Shown: piece after piece, positions 44,321 through 56,905 of the stretch
How the letters are laid out: every line of letters starts with the position of its first letter
Numbering within the stretch: position 1 is the stretch's first letter
From: Hemileia vastatrix
Lineage: Eukaryota > Basidiomycota > Pucciniomycetes > Pucciniales > Zaghouaniaceae
Direction of reading: 5' to 3'
DNA length: 64,000 bases
Assembly: GCA_030280995.1 (NCBI GenBank)
Contig: JASXTE010000002.1
Coordinates: 41,314,683 to 41,378,682 of the forward strand
The notes under the pieces: model-generated
Seen by the model: only the letters and a program-made list of their open reading frames with translations
What the model was told of the DNA's origin: nothing
Databases searched by the model: none
Translations under genes and position numbers: made by a program

Positions 44321-46377
44321 AGGTTCACAATTTTGCTACTTCTTAATATATAAAACCAAGTGGAAATTGAATTGAAATTGAAATTTCCCACATACCCTTT
44401 TCCCCAGGAACAGGAATCTCAATAAAATTTTTCACTCTACTTTGTCTTCATTTCCCTTGCTCCTCCCATCTCTCTGTCTGTAATGCACACAGTATGGAAA
44501 CAGTTCTAAACACGGGCCTTAGACCTTCCTTTAAATGGTCTCAATTTCCACAATTTTTTGCCAACTCCAACTTTTTAGATATTTATTGGGTATCTGAAAA
44601 AATAAGCTCCCACCTCTAAATATTATAACAAAATTAAGGCTGACCTTGGTGACCTCACAATCATTAATTTTTGTGCAGAAAGGATACAAAATGAATCATG
44701 GTATGTTGTTATGTGGATATCTAAAACTATTAAGTCTGCCCAAATTTAGATGAAGAAGAAAGCTTTAGTTTTAACAAGAGATTATTTTAATGGAAAGAGT
44801 TGATTGGTCATTAATTCAAATGGGCTTATAGGTTTTGTGCTTTCAAAACTTTTCAACAATCCCCCCAGAAGCAGATTTAAAGCAAAAAAGCTTCTTGAAA
44901 ATTTGAATAAGAGTATAGCAATTTAGCATATAAGTAATATTGGTTCAGGGGAATGAAATTCATTTGAGCTGTCCCTCTTTTTTCAAAAAAAGGTGAGGAA
45001 ACAAAATACCATCAGCATACTTATTTTATCTAATATATGAGGCAAAAATAATAAGAAGATAAATAGATGAGTAGAAAGAGGGGTAAGTTGAAGATAATAA
45101 AAATAAAAATAAAAATTCTTACAATAAATTGTGGCCAAAATAAATGTATAAACTAAAAATCTATAACTAAAAAATCTTCTTAAGTTTTTCATGCTGTAAC
45201 AATGTCTCTTTCTCTCTTTTATTCTCATGCCATTAATCTAGCTCTCCACATTACTCTATTTCAAAATTTTTATCTGTTTAAACATATATATACAGTTAAA
45301 TTTAATGATCAATAGCTGTATCTTTGTTGTCTATAGGTAAATGATTGATAAAAAAACTGCAGAATTTTTTATGTTACCAGGGAGTCAATCCAAAAAATCC
45401 ATATAAACCAAAATGATAATACCCAATGAGAAGCAGATAAAATATTGGATTTATTGAAGATAATGTGTCAAAAATGAAGAAGAAGGAGAAAAGAGGGACT
45501 ATTCAGATGGTTTTAAAATGAAAGATTCCCCTCAAGTTGATGATGGCCTTGGGATGATTAGGTGTTGGTGTATGATTTTCCCCAACTTTTCCAACTTCTC
45601 CCACCCATGATTTGGTGTGCGATTCTTCATCTATTGACTCACAGACTTTGCATCTAACCTCAAATAGTATGAGGATGTTTTATGCCTAGCCAGTAAGCAA
45701 AAAAGCTGGCTGGATAGTCATTTGAAATGGAGGAAGGGGAGGAGAAAGTGGGGTGGGTGGATGCCAGGAAGAGATGGAGGGTAGTGATGGAAGGGAGATG
45801 GAAAAAGCATTAGTGAGTAGAATGAGCTTGTAACAGGCAAGAGTTGATTCATTTTTCTTGGAAATTGTTGAATCTTTCTTCTGGATATGAGATGAACTAT
45901 GAGTAACATGAGATACAATAATAATAAAAATAATAATAATAATTATCAAGAAAAAATAAAAAAAAGGAAAAAAAAGACTTACCTGGGGAGGTGAGATTAA
46001 GAATAGATAGAAGGAATAGAAAGGATGGGATGAAGGTGATATTGTGCAGCAACATTGGAAGCGTGGGATATCCAGAAATCTGTCCAATATGTGGTTATGA
46101 AAAATTGAGGATAAAAATTTCAGATAAAAGGTGAAAATGGACACATAAAATGTCTAATAACCAAAATATTTTCAAAATCAATTGTGGAAGACAATTAAGG
46201 TCTAAGGATTTTTATCCACAATTAATTTAATTATGGATCCACTAATGTTGACATCCCCTAATGAAAATATAATGAAAGTTTAAATGAAAATTTTTCTAAA
46301 ATTTAATTCAATTTTATAAATACCCCAATTAACCAGTAATTTTCACACAAATTAAATAATGGTCACCACATAATATT
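44321..46377. other. AT-rich spacer, no recognised gene
   Basis: Frames on either strand are short or low-complexity. The minus frame at 45686-46144 is Phe/Ser/Ile-rich and overlaps a purine-rich tract and an (AAT)n patch at 45915-45945, so I do not call it. Confidence 0.4.
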
Positions 46378-46480
46378 TGGGAGGGACTTTCTAGCAAGTC
46401 CTCAACTTGAAGTCAGATGGAAGTCATATTGAACTCTTACTAAACCATTCTTGAACACCAACTTGAACTATTGTAAAAAC
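46378..46480. repeat. fragment related to the 19208-19468 MITE
   Basis: GGGAGGGACTTTCTAGCAAGTCC and TCAACTTGAAGTCAGATGG correspond to the left arm and first internal repeats of the MITE in gypsy element 2. TTGAACACCAACTTGAACT also matches. The right arm is missing. Confidence 0.6.
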
Positions 46481-46849
46481 CTAGTTAAATCTTTTCCAGT
46501 ATAATAATGAAAGTGAAATAAACTCATCTTCTATTTTGAATGAAAAGAGTTTCAAAAGTCATTCCAAACACTGTATACCTTGAGCACATATTTTTTAATC
46601 AATATTTCAAATTATAGCTCAAGATGGGGCTGAAAACCCATTTTAATTAAAAAATTTTCAAGTGATTATTGCATCCTAATTTAATTCTTATTTAAAAAAT
46701 ATTGAAACATATTCAAAACCATGTTTAACTATTTAATACTATTTAAATTTTTTACCAGAATTTTCCAATCTATGCAGTTCAGAAAACTAATATAAAATGC
46801 ATTTTTTTATTCACTCAATAATATTTTGCAATCATGTAACATATTTTGA

Positions 46850-47210
46850 GTGAGGAAAAGTGAATTTGAATATTCACTTGCAAAGTATTATCCAGTATGT
46901 AAATGTAAAATGATAATTCATATATATAATGAAAATGATTTTGAATATTCATCCAAAAATAATCATACATAATAAAACTTATATTGAATACACACATGAA
47001 AATTAATATTGGATATGCATATGCAAAATCATGCTTCATAATTATATGCAGTATCATATTGGATATGCATGTTAAAAATAAATATTGAATATGCATATAA
47101 AAATTAATATTGCATATTAATATGCAAAACTCATATTGAATCTTCATGTGCATATGCAGAATCAAATTCCATATACATATGCAAAATCATATTGAATAAA
47201 ATATTAAATT
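46850..47210. repeat. degenerate array of ATATTGGATATGCATATGCAAAATC-like units
   Basis: About ten diverged units of roughly 30 bp contain TATTGRATATGCAT and TATGCAAAATCAT. The minus-strand frame across it (Ile/His/Tyr/Met-rich) is a by-product of the repeat. Confidence 0.6.
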
Positions 47211-47655
47211 TTATATTGAGTATTAATTTATTTTAATATATGTCATATAATTTTTTAAATTGATTTTGTATTTTTTTATTTTATCATATCTTATGATATT
47301 AATTTTATTTATTTCATTGCATCAAGTTAAATTGAATTTTATTATATTATATTATATTGAATTTTATTATATTGAGTTGTATTAGATTATGTGTTATATA
47401 ATTTTATTTTATTTTATTAGAATTTTATTTTATTTTATTGCACTTATGTGATTCCTTTTTAAAATATATTATAATGTTTTGTTTTGTTTTATCTCATTTT
47501 ATACCATTTGTATTTATCTTTTTTCAATTATAGTAATTATACTTATATATCTTTTTTTTATTTTGATTTACATTATAATTAGTCTTAATTTCATTTAATT
47601 TATTTTTTGAATTCAATGGATGCTGCTGTATAGCCATATAGCAGCATTAATTTGG
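47211..47655. other. AT-rich low-complexity spacer
   Basis: Dominated by TTTTATT, ATTATATT and similar runs. No gene is seen. Confidence 0.5.
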
Positions 47656-47659
47656 TTAT

Positions 47660-48052
47660 AATTAACTGGTAAACTCCAATGTACAGCAGTAGATCAGAGA
47701 TCACATTAATAAAATTGGATGTGGTACTCTGATGTATGGCTGTAGATAAGGGTTCAAATGTATAAAATTGGATGTGGTACTCTGATTTATAGCCATAGAG
47801 CAGGCCTCACATACAAAAAATTGGATGTGGTACTCTGATGTATGGCCAAAGATCAGGGTACACATGCATAAAAATGAGTAGTGACTATGATGTTTGGCTG
47901 TGGATCAGATCACATGCAAAAATTGGATGTGGTACTCTGATGTATGACCTAAGATCAGAGTTCACAAACATAAATTTGAATGTGGTACTCTGATGTATGG
48001 CTGTAGATCAGAGGTCACATACAAAAAACTGGATGTGGTACTCTGATGTACA
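47660..48052. repeat. 53-bp minisatellite, about seven units
   Basis: Units share TTGGATGTGGTACTCTGATG then TATGGCYGTAGATCAGRG and TCACAT. GGATGTGG starts near 47717, 47770, 47823, 47923, 47978 (variant) and 48031, with one decayed unit near 47876. The array ends exactly where the LTR of element X copy 2 begins (TGTAGTC at 48053). Confidence 0.85.
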
Positions 48053-48143
48053 GTGTAGTCAATCCTATAGTACTAGCTATAGGCCTTGACCAAGGGAGTT
48101 GGAAAAAACCCAGAGAGAAAATCCCCTGTCCCTTTATAAAAAT

Positions 48144-48965
48144 TGTCAAGGTACACTTTTAGTCTAGAAGATTTGGTACGTAGTTCTATGAGGATTTAAA
48201 AGGTTTAAATGGGTTCTCAACAAATTTGTACGTATTTCTTAATTCAAAGATGAATTTTTTACTCAATAAAAGAGGTAGGATTAAAATATTAATATAAATT
48301 ATAAATTAGAATTACGCTATTGTAAATACTAATGATATAGAATATAAGAATAAGTGTTTAGTTGGTTAATATTTGTAAAAATGGTTTGGTAAGATAGAAT
48401 GATCAAAAGACAACAAAAAGAGAGGCCTTTTATAGGCAAAGGAGAGACAAAGCACGGAAATCAAATTCTAAAAACAGTAGGAAAATAGAGAGAAAAAGAA
48501 CATTCCAGAAAGAGTATTTCAAATAATAAAGTTATTCCAAAAAGAAGGCGTCAAAAAGATGTATTTACAGAGTATGTCAGAAATACATCAATATTTTTAA
48601 TATTTACTGTAAATGTCAATCCCAAATAAGAAATTTGATTTGTTTGTATATATTTAATATTATTTGAATATTTAAATCTTATTTTATCTTTGTATTTTAT
48701 TTTCTTTAAATATAAAGTTTTATTTTTCCCAACCTGTCAATTGAGCACGGTGTTAGAGAAAAATATAAGGGACAAAATTATAATTTTAATTTTACTTATT
48801 TATTTAATTAGTTAATTTAATTTTTACATTCTGTAAATAGTTAATTTATAACTAATTTTAATGTAACTAAATGATAATTAAATAATAATTAAAGATGATA
48901 AGGTGCGGCTTCATCCAGTAAATAATTACTTATTTCACTGGGTAAGTCTAGTAGCCTGGCTGACA
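48144..48965 (-). repeat. 3' LTR of gypsy element 3
   Basis: TGTCAAGGTACAC...GGCTGACA in + orientation. It differs from 56084-56905 at about four sites (for example TTCTATGAGG against TTCTACGAGG). Confidence 0.95.
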
Positions 48966-48999
48966 CTCCCTTACTCTAAAAAAAATAGTAAAAAAAATG

Positions 49000-51900
49000 C
49001 TATGATTTTTTCTTCTTATACTTTTTTAGTAGAGTAGGAAGGTTAGATATCTCCTTCCTAGGTATCCAAGAATCATATTCAGATGATTTATTCTTGAATC
49101 TCAATAAGTATTCTGTACCTTTCTCAGCAGTGACTATTCTGTCATTTAATATTTTTTCAATTTCTGCTGTCTCAGTGATTTCATTTGGGGTTTTCTTTGG
49201 TCTACCCCTCCTTCTTGGAAATAAATCACTATTGGATGTGTAAGGTTTCAAAAGAGATATTGGAAAAACAGGATGTTTTCTGTCATATGGGGAATACAGA
49301 ATAACTTCAACTGCATTACCTCCAATCATTCTTCTGACAACAAAAGGACCAACAAATGGATCTTTTAATTTGTTATTACCTTGTAAGTTGAAGTGGACTG
49401 TAGAAATCAATACTTCATCACCCTTTTTAAAAGTGTATTCTTTATGGGATTTGTCCTATCTTTTCTTCTCATATTCAAATGATTTTTCAATACATTTTTG
49501 AGCATGATTTCTGCATAGTTGTTGCATTTGAAGAAAAGATTTTACACCAGGATTTATATCCAATTTAGGTATTTTGTTATTGAGAATTTGGGCAGGAGTA
49601 TTAGGAACATATCCAAGCCAGAGCTCAAAAGGCTTTCTTTGAGTAACAGAATGAACAGTGCTATTATAAGCAAATTCTAACCCAGGAAGTAAGGTAACCC
49701 AATCATGAGTGAATCTGTCATTATCTTTATACTCAAGGCCAAAGGCACAATATCTTCTTATCATGTCCTCTAAAGTCTGAATCATTCTTTCAGCTAAACC
49801 ATAAGTCTGAGGGTGATGGGCAGTAGAAAGTTTCAGATCATAACCACAAACATCCATCAGAGACATCCAGAATTCAGAAGTAAATTTAGGGTCTCTGTCA
49901 GAGATTATGGCTTTAGGAAAACCAGCAGTATTAAACATATGAGACCACCATAAGAAAGCTAATTCTTTAGTGGAAACATCCTTGTGGGTAGGGATAAATT
50001 TACACATTTTTGTGAATCTGTCCACAATAACCCAACAAGAGTTATAACTGTCTTTACCAGCAATAGGTAATCCTGTTACAAAATCCATGTTTATTATTTG
50101 CCATGGGGCATCAGGAGGTTCAATATGTTGCATTATTCCTGCTCTTTTACCAGTTAATCTTTTTGATTTTTGGCATGAATCACAGGATTCAACATATAAT
50201 TTTGTGTCTTCAGACATATTAGCCCACCAAGCAGTGTTCTTAATTCTGATCATTGTTTTGTCAAGATCAAAATGTCCAGCTAATATGTCATCATGACAAA
50301 TTTTCAAGATGATTTCTTTCATAGAAGGAGGAATAACAATAACATTACTCAACTTTCTTCTATAATATAGATATCCTTCATCAATTGAAAATTTTCCTTT
50401 TTCCAAACCTTTTTGGTACTTTGGTGGAAGGGTTTTAATTAATGCTTGTATTGAAGCATTCTTTGGATCATTTAATATGGTGCATAACTTTTTCAAGTCA
50501 GTGTCCTTATCATATGATTCCAGAATAAGCTGTAATAGCTCTTCCTCCATATCAACCACATATATCCCATGGATATGGATAATTTCATCCTCAGGATCAT
50601 AAGCAGGATTTGAGTCATCATTTGGTAAGGGTAACCTTGATAACATATCCACATTTGAGTGACCAATACCAGCTCTGTGAATAATTGTCATTCTCCCTCT
50701 GTACTCTTGAACAGCCAGCTGCCATCTAAACATATGTCTATTAGGTGTTTTCAAGTTTAAAAGGGATTTAACTGCACTGCAGTCAGTGACAAGTTCAAAT
50801 TTCTGGTCATCTAGGTAATAATGAAGCTTTTCTACAGCCCATACTACAGCTAAACACTCTAATTGAGTAGCACCATATTTCAATTCACTATTTCTCAAGG
50901 TTCTTGAAGTATAACAAATTACTACTTCTGAAACTTTATCATTTATCACTTGTTTTTGATGGAGGGCAGCACCAAGACCAATGAAACTGGCATCAGTGTA
51001 CAAAACAAATGGTTGATCAAAGTCAGGTAAAGCAAGAATTGGTGCTGACATCAAACAGTGTTTCATAGTGTCAAAGGCTCTTTGTCTTTCACTATTCCAG
51101 ACAAAAGCAACATCCTTTCTAGTTAATTGGGTAAGGGGTAAAGCTATGACTTGGTAATTTTTAATATACTGTCTATAGTATCCACACATTCCCAAAAAAC
51201 TTTGGAGCTCTCTTACTGTTGTAGGAGCCTTTCACCTGTTGTATGGCTGCCACTTTGTTCTGGTCAACACATATCTGTAAGCCTGAAACAACATGACCAA
51301 GAACTTTTAAAGAATGGAAACCAAATTTACATTTCTTCAAAGCAAGTGTCATATTTATTTCATCCATTTTCTGGAATACTTTACACAGGTGTTTAAGATG
51401 GTCCTCAAATGTTTTTGAGAATATAATGATATCATCAATATAAACCATCAGCCAACCTTCAATTATCTCTTGATGGAATGTGTTATCCATTACTTTTTGG
51501 AAAACAGAAGGGGCATTTTTAGGGCCAAATGGCATCCTAATATACTTATAAATACCCATATGAGTGGCAATCATCAGAAAGTTCTGAGAATTTTTCTCAA
51601 CAGGTACCTGGTGATATCCCTTATTACCATCCAAACAGCTGATATATTTAGCACCCTGTAAAGTAGCATGTATAGAGCTGATTCTAGGTAAAGGATAGAT
51701 ATCATCAACAGTATAAGTATTTAGTGCTCTATAATCACCACATAACCTGGCTTTATCTTTCTCATAAGAAATTAGGACAGGTGAGATAACACAATATTTA
51801 GGTGTTTCAACTACCTTTTCAATAATATTCATTCTTAAAAGGGTAGAGATATTATCTTCAATATCTTTTCTCTTTGTGGGAGAAGCAGGATAAGGCTTCT

Positions 51901-52240
51901 TCTTTAAACTAGGTGGTATATCAGTTAATGGGCAAGACAATGAAAGTTTCATTTCCTCTTTAACTAATCCCAGTTCATGTGACCCATGAGCAAAGGCCAT
52001 AGGAAAAGATTTTATCAAGTTAATGATGGAATCTTTATCCTCACCAGAAAGTTGTTCTCCAAAAGAGGCATTGTCAATTTCAGACATAAGGGCATGCATT
52101 TCCTTTGTAGATCTTCCTTTATATTGAACCACAGAATTACATGTGTTCAATTCTGGTTTTAATAATTTTTTAGGGGAGGAAATTTTAAATTTTCTCTTCC
52201 CATTCAACCCCATTGTGAAACATTGGTTTGAAGGATCCAA
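49000..52240 (-). pseudogene. gypsy element 3 pol: RT-RNase H-integrase-chromodomain (broken)
   Basis: From 52240 down: RT with CLDGNKGYHQ (about 51640), FGPKNAPSVFQ and YIDD (about 51437), then a one-base insertion near 51225 (GTGAAAGGCTCC) that shifts the frame. It continues with FLGMCGYYRQYIKN, RNase H YTDASFIGLGAALHQ (about 51000), and the integrase HHCC-type module with CDSCQKSK (about 50170). The catalytic acids are MDF (50085), SDRD (about 49900) and AERM (about 49795). A TAG replaces Trp after FEYEKKR (about 49457), then come the GPFVVRRM region and a chromodomain (GTEYLLRFKNKSSEYDSWIP, about 49090). All catalytic residues seen are intact; only the stops and the shift disable it. Confidence 0.93.
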
Positions 52241-52258
52241 TTTTATGCCATACTTGGT

Positions 52259-55024
52259 TTAAATATCATTCCCTACAATAAACCAATTGCTCAAGTTATC
52301 ATTTTTCATGACAACAAAATCACAAATAGCTCTTACAAAACCATGGTTATATTTAAAAAACACTGTGGCTTTGTATTTACCAATGGGGGACAAAACAGAG
52401 CCATACCCTCTCCAATTTTCAGAAATGATAGGCAACAGTTTAGATTTATAGTCTTGATCTACTGAGGCAAGTGCTCTTTCAGATACTACACTTCCTCCAG
52501 CTCCAGAATCCAGAACAACTTCAATGCTGGTTCCATTAATCAAGACTGGTGCCTTAAGAGGGGCAATAACAATTGAGTTATCCTCAATGTTCTTTATGAT
52601 CTCAGCATCCTCAACTGTAGATAAATCATTATTATCAACGTCAATAGTATTTAAATAATGAATATCTTCTTCCAGCATCAAGATTTCTTGTTGAGATTCA
52701 TATGAAATATTGCTGGCACAATCACTTGATGTATCATCCAGTGCCACTGTGTCATCAGCATGCTCCTCTGTTTGTTCCACAAGATTTATCTTCTTGTCAC
52801 AAACATGGCCTTTCTGCCAAGGCTTGTTGCACTTGAAGAAAGTGTTTGTTGCATACTTCTTTGGTGCAACAGGGGCAGAAGGTTTACCAACCTTTTCCAG
52901 AGGTTTCTGTTGGTAAGTGGAGGGTTTCTCCAAAGGGGTCCTAGGAATGAATCTTCTTGCATCATACTTATTGTTTAGAAGTATCTCATTGCAAGTATTA
53001 ATGAAAGAAGAGGGTTCTTTGGAGAACTCAGTCCTAGCCACAATCAAGTCTCTCAGAGACATTGGTAATTTATAGAGGATCCTGTCCTTCCATAAATCAA
53101 ACTCCATATTTGGGTCCATTGCCCTTAAGATTTTTACAAGTTTCATTAAAAACTCAATAGGTTTATCAGTAGAAGAGCTATATCTAGTTTCCTCATACTG
53201 CCTTTGTTGAGCCATTCTGAACTTGGAGCCACCAAATTGTGCTTTAATTAATTTCTTCCAATCCTCCCATGAGTAGTCATTCCCATCCAGGAGAACAGAT
53301 TCATACCACATCAGGGCAACATTAGTGAACAAAGAAATTAATTTGGACACAATTTCCTCATCTGGGAGTTTGTAAGAATTTTTTAAATTATTAATTCTGC
53401 AAATAAATTGTTGCCAATCAGAGGAAGAATCACCATCAAATGTTGGGTACTGGTCAAGTTTTGGCCAATTCTTTTGATTTGAAGGAGTCTCCTTAGTACT
53501 AGCTTGTTTCTGAGTAAGAAGCAGCTGTAATTTCTCTAATTGTGCTGAAATCTCATTGTTTAATCCTTCTGTTTCAGATCCTGGTGCATCATCAGTTTTT
53601 GATGGAAACTCAGTGTTATCAACAGGTATTTCTGGATCAATTTTTATTTTAGATGAACTAGCCACAGGTACTGGTTGAGAATCCTGCACTATATGTTCCT
53701 TCACAGAATTGTCAGAATATTTTTGGTCATTTAACAATGAGTTCAATGTTTCTTCAATGGTTGTTAGTCTTGTTTTCATTCTTGGAAGACTAGATAAACT
53801 TTCATTGACAGTTGCAAAAGATAATTGATTTTTATGTTGAAAAGATGACAACTGGTCACTCAATCTTTTCAGATTTATCTTATCTATCTCTACCTCCTGG
53901 CAACAGGCAGATACAGTATCTTTTAGTTTAGACAAATCATTTTTTATATTTTGTCATAAAGCAATTTTCTTTTCATGGGTTGCTTTGTAATGAGACAATT
54001 CATCAGAGACTCTCTGTGCTTCACTTTTTAATGCTTGATAACCCTGATCAGTTAACAAACTATTATATCTCTGAGTCGATTGCATATTGTTCATTATATG
54101 ATTTTGCTTGGCAATAATATCTCTCAAGTGCTCATCATTAATTCTTGCTACATCTGGAGTGTTTCTCAATAAGGAAACTGAGTAACTTTCCAGACTCTCA
54201 TAGAACTCAGGGTCAAGAGTTTCATCAATCACAGCCATATCAGGATTAATCATTGAGGTAGCAATTAAAAGTAATGGATTGGATACATGAGATAACTGTC
54301 TACTATTCCCAGCCTCTATAGGTCTCAAGGTTTCATCTTGCCTTCCAGATTTACCTGAAGGAACAGAGTCAGCCACAAGAAAAGGCACTTGAGAATCAAT
54401 AGAGGGACGTACCAGGGTTTGCTGGGTATCACCATATTGGGCTTCCTTCTTCTTTTGCCTCCTTGATAAGGGTGTGGAGGAGTGGGGTTTGCCTGGGTGG
54501 GCCTTGATGGACCTACCTGAGGTAATTGATGCTGATTTTGAGCTAAGTAGTCCCACTTTGTGTTGATCCAGTCCCACTGCCACTTGGACACTTCTACCAT
54601 CTCTTGGGATTGGGGAGCCAATTGTTGTTGATCCCTGGGAGGAAGAGGTTTCCTTTTCTCTTGGAGAGAAGTATTTTTTATTTTCTCCCATTCTTCCAAG
54701 GCATCTACCCTTACCTTTAGTTTTAAGCTGTCTGTCTTTAACTCCTTTATGTGGGTTGACAGATTCTTTATCTGCTGGGACAACGGCATCTTTTTTATCT
54801 TGAAGCCTCTTGGAAGCTCTTCTGGTGGGTTCGTCCTGGGTTTCTGATCCTGAGTATTGTCCACTAGGATTTCTACTTCTTCCATTTCCACATCCTGTTT
54901 GGGGCAAGGATTTATTAGTTTGAGAAATTCTTCTTGTTAAAGGAGAACTTACAGAAGTAGGCTCATCATAATCAATTAAGTCTAGTTCTTCTTCACGTGC
55001 AGTAAAACCACTTTGATCAGTCAT
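52259..55024 (-). pseudogene. gypsy element 3 gag and protease (one internal TGA, one TAA at the end)
   Basis: ATG at 55024. The N-terminal 300 residues are polar; an in-frame TGA near 53957 follows HEKKIAL. The frame goes on through a coiled coil, the capsid (WPKLDQYPTFDGDSSSDWQ, about 53450), a reduced knuckle FFKCNKPWQKGHVC (about 52830), an acidic linker, and the protease with VVLDSGAGGSVVSE (about 52500). A TAA near 52258 sits where element 1 has TTA (ND-I-stop-T), so it is a Leu-to-stop change; pol continues in the same frame. Gag and Pol appear to have been one polyprotein. Confidence 0.9.
54325..54891 (-). CDS. overlapping ORF in the gag N-terminus of element 3 (188 aa)
   Basis: Open in a different frame within gag. 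It has a Leu/Lys-rich helix (SQQIKNLSTHIKELKTDSLK), KWQWDWINTKWDYL, PPHPYQGGKRRRK and KPW followed by a GTACGT donor-like site. The parallel frame in element 4 (34923-35444) keeps the same motif order. The frame is free of stops although the main frame is already broken nearby. Whether it is translated is unknown. Confidence 0.5.
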   Translation of the reverse strand: MEMEEVEILVDNTQDQKPRTNPPEELPRGFKIKKMPLSQQIKNLSTHIKELKTDSLKLKVRVDALEEWEKIKNTSLQEKRKPLPPRDQQQLAPQSQEMVEVSKWQWDWINTKWDYLAQNQHQLPQVGPSRPTQANPTPPHPYQGGKRRRKPNMVIPSKPWYVPLLILKCLFLWLTLFLQVNLEGKMKP

Positions 55025-55029
55025 TTTAA

Positions 55030-55720
55030 GATTCTACTGAAATGAAGGAAAAGAGACAAAAATTAATTAGTCTTTTATTTTTAATTTTTATTTAACAGAA
55101 ATAAAAATAAAAATAATAAAAAATCTTTTTAGGACAAAAATCAACTTAAATAAAATTAATAAAAAAAAATTTAAAACCAGGATAATGCAATCAACTGTAG
55201 AAATAAATTAGAATTTCTATTAATTTTTATTTTCAGGATTTAAATCAACTAATTTATTACCAGGATTTATTGTCAACTGAAATAATCAAATATGAATCTT
55301 TATTAATAAAAATTATTTTAACTGATTACTTAACTACCAGGACTTAATGTCAACTGAAGTAATTTAAATATGAATTCTATTACTTAAAAAGATTTATTGG
55401 ATTACCAGGACTCAAAGTCAACTGAAGTAATGAAATGTTAATTATTTATTAAAAAAAAATATAATTGTCAGGACAATTTGTCAACTGTAACAATTAATTA
55501 ATCAGGACAAATGTCAACTGTAAAATTATAATAATTATTTTATTTAATAAAATATATTATTGTCAGGACAGTTTGTCAACTGGAACAATTAAAATTCAAA
55601 TTAATCAGGACAATTGTCAACTGAAAAATGATAATAATTAATATTAATATATAATTATTTTATTACCTCTGGGACTAAGAACAGTTATTGCTCTATTATG
55701 GTCAACCAGGAAAAATAAAA
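55030..55720 (-). repeat. leader repeat array of gypsy element 3
   Basis: About ten copies of CAGGAYNNNNTGTCAACTG spaced 40-80 bp apart, for example near 55178, 55259, 55338, 55396, 55459, 55501, 55561 and 55603. They are separated by AT-rich filler. Element 1 keeps three decayed copies. They lie in the 5' untranslated leader, where packaging or translation signals usually sit. Confidence 0.75.
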
Positions 55721-56083
55721 AAAAATATAATAATAAAATTAAATTCCAATTACCAGACACCTCCCCCTGCAAAATGAGCAAATTAATGCCACTTACAGAG
55801 TGCTGAGTAAAAGGAAATACGTCGCAAATGAAGAGTGAAGAGTAACCCACAAATAGTAATCACAATAATTACCACGATATATACGATCTTTAGTCAGTAT
55901 ATGAACTTAAGTTTTGGAGCGCGGTTTGATTCCCGTTCGCAGCAAAAACTTTTATCACGTGACGTATGACGTTCGTCGTTTTCTTGCCTCCACTCGTCCT
56001 TTACAGGTGCTTCTACGCCGATGGTCCTCTCGATTACGCCTCAAGTAACGTTGCGCCGTCGATATTTCGGAAAGGTTCCCAAT
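55721..56083 (-). other. 5' leader of gypsy element 3 next to the 5' LTR
   Basis: GC-richer than the rest. Read on the minus strand, the LTR is followed by ATTGGGAACCTTTCC. On the + strand, GCGCGGTTTGATTCCCGTTCGCAGCA, split here as GCGCGGTTTGATTCC and CGTTCGCAGCA (about 55920-55945), resembles the T-arm and acceptor end of a tRNA. A decayed counterpart is in element 1 at 8222-8247. Confidence 0.5.
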
Positions 56084-56905
56084 TGTCAAGGTACACTTTT
56101 AGTCTAGAAGATTTGGTACGTAGTTCTACGAGGATTTAAAAGGTTTAAATGGGTTCTCAACAAATTTGTACGTATTTCTAAATTCAAAGATGAATTTTTT
56201 ACTCAATAAAAGAGGTAGGATTAAAATATTAATATAAATTATAAATTAGAATTACGCTATTGTAAATACTAATGATATAGAATATAAGAATAAGTGTTTA
56301 GTTGGTTAATAGTTGTAAAAATGGTTTGGTAAGATAGAATGATCAAAAGACAACAAAAAGAGAGGCCTTTTATAGGCAAAGGAGAGACAAAGCACGGAAA
56401 TCAAATTCTAAAAACAGTAGGAAAAGAGAGAGAAAAAGAACATTCCAGAAAGAGTATTTCAAATAATAAAGTTATTCCAAAAAGAAGGCGTCAAAAAGAT
56501 GTATTTACAGAGTATGTCAGAAATACATCAATATTTTTAATATTTACTGTAAATGTCAATCCCAAATAAGAAATTTGATTTGTTTGTATATATTTAATAT
56601 TATTTGAATATTTAAATCTTATTTTATCTTTGTATTTTATTTTCTTTAAATATAAAGTTTTATTTTTCCCAACCTGTCAATTGAGCACGGTGTTAGAGAA
56701 AAATATAAGGGACAAAATTATAATTTTAATTTTACTTATTTATTTAATTAGTTAATTTAATTTTTACATTCTGTAAATAGTTAATTTATAACTAATTTTA
56801 ATGTAACTAAATGATAATTAAATAATAATTAAAGATGATAAGGTGCGGCTTCATCCAGTAAATAATTACTTATTTCACTGGGTAAGTCTAGTAGCCTGGC
56901 TGACA
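56084..56905 (-). repeat. 5' LTR of gypsy element 3
   Basis: Partner of 48144-48965. It is followed by AAAAT and the resumed LTR of element X (AAAGTGAGATTTACCTGCTAC). Confidence 0.95.

Larger units (their letters stand above)
48144..56905 (-). mobile_element. gypsy element 3, full-length chromovirus with broken ORFs
   Basis: 8762 bp, LTRs at 48144-48965 and 56084-56905 (822 bp each, about four differences), perfect TSD AAAAT (48139-48143, 56906-56910). It encodes Gag and Pol in one frame, read from 55024 down to 49000, disrupted by three nonsense codons and one frameshift. It is the best reference in this window for elements 1, 4 and 5. Confidence 0.95.

Noticed and set aside
45686..46144. 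152-codon minus frame
   Set aside because: Ile/Phe/Ser-rich, overlaps an (AAT)n patch and a purine-rich tract; no domain.
46815..47165. 116-codon minus frame rich in His, Ile, Tyr and Met
   Set aside because: By-product of the ATATGCAT-type repeat array.
47660..48052. Possible CRISPR-like array
   Set aside because: The 53-bp units are directly tandem with no unique spacers, and the genome is eukaryotic.
55918..55946. tRNA gene
   Set aside because: Only a T-arm and acceptor-like end is visible; no anticodon arm or D-arm is found upstream, and the T-stem pairing is imperfect.
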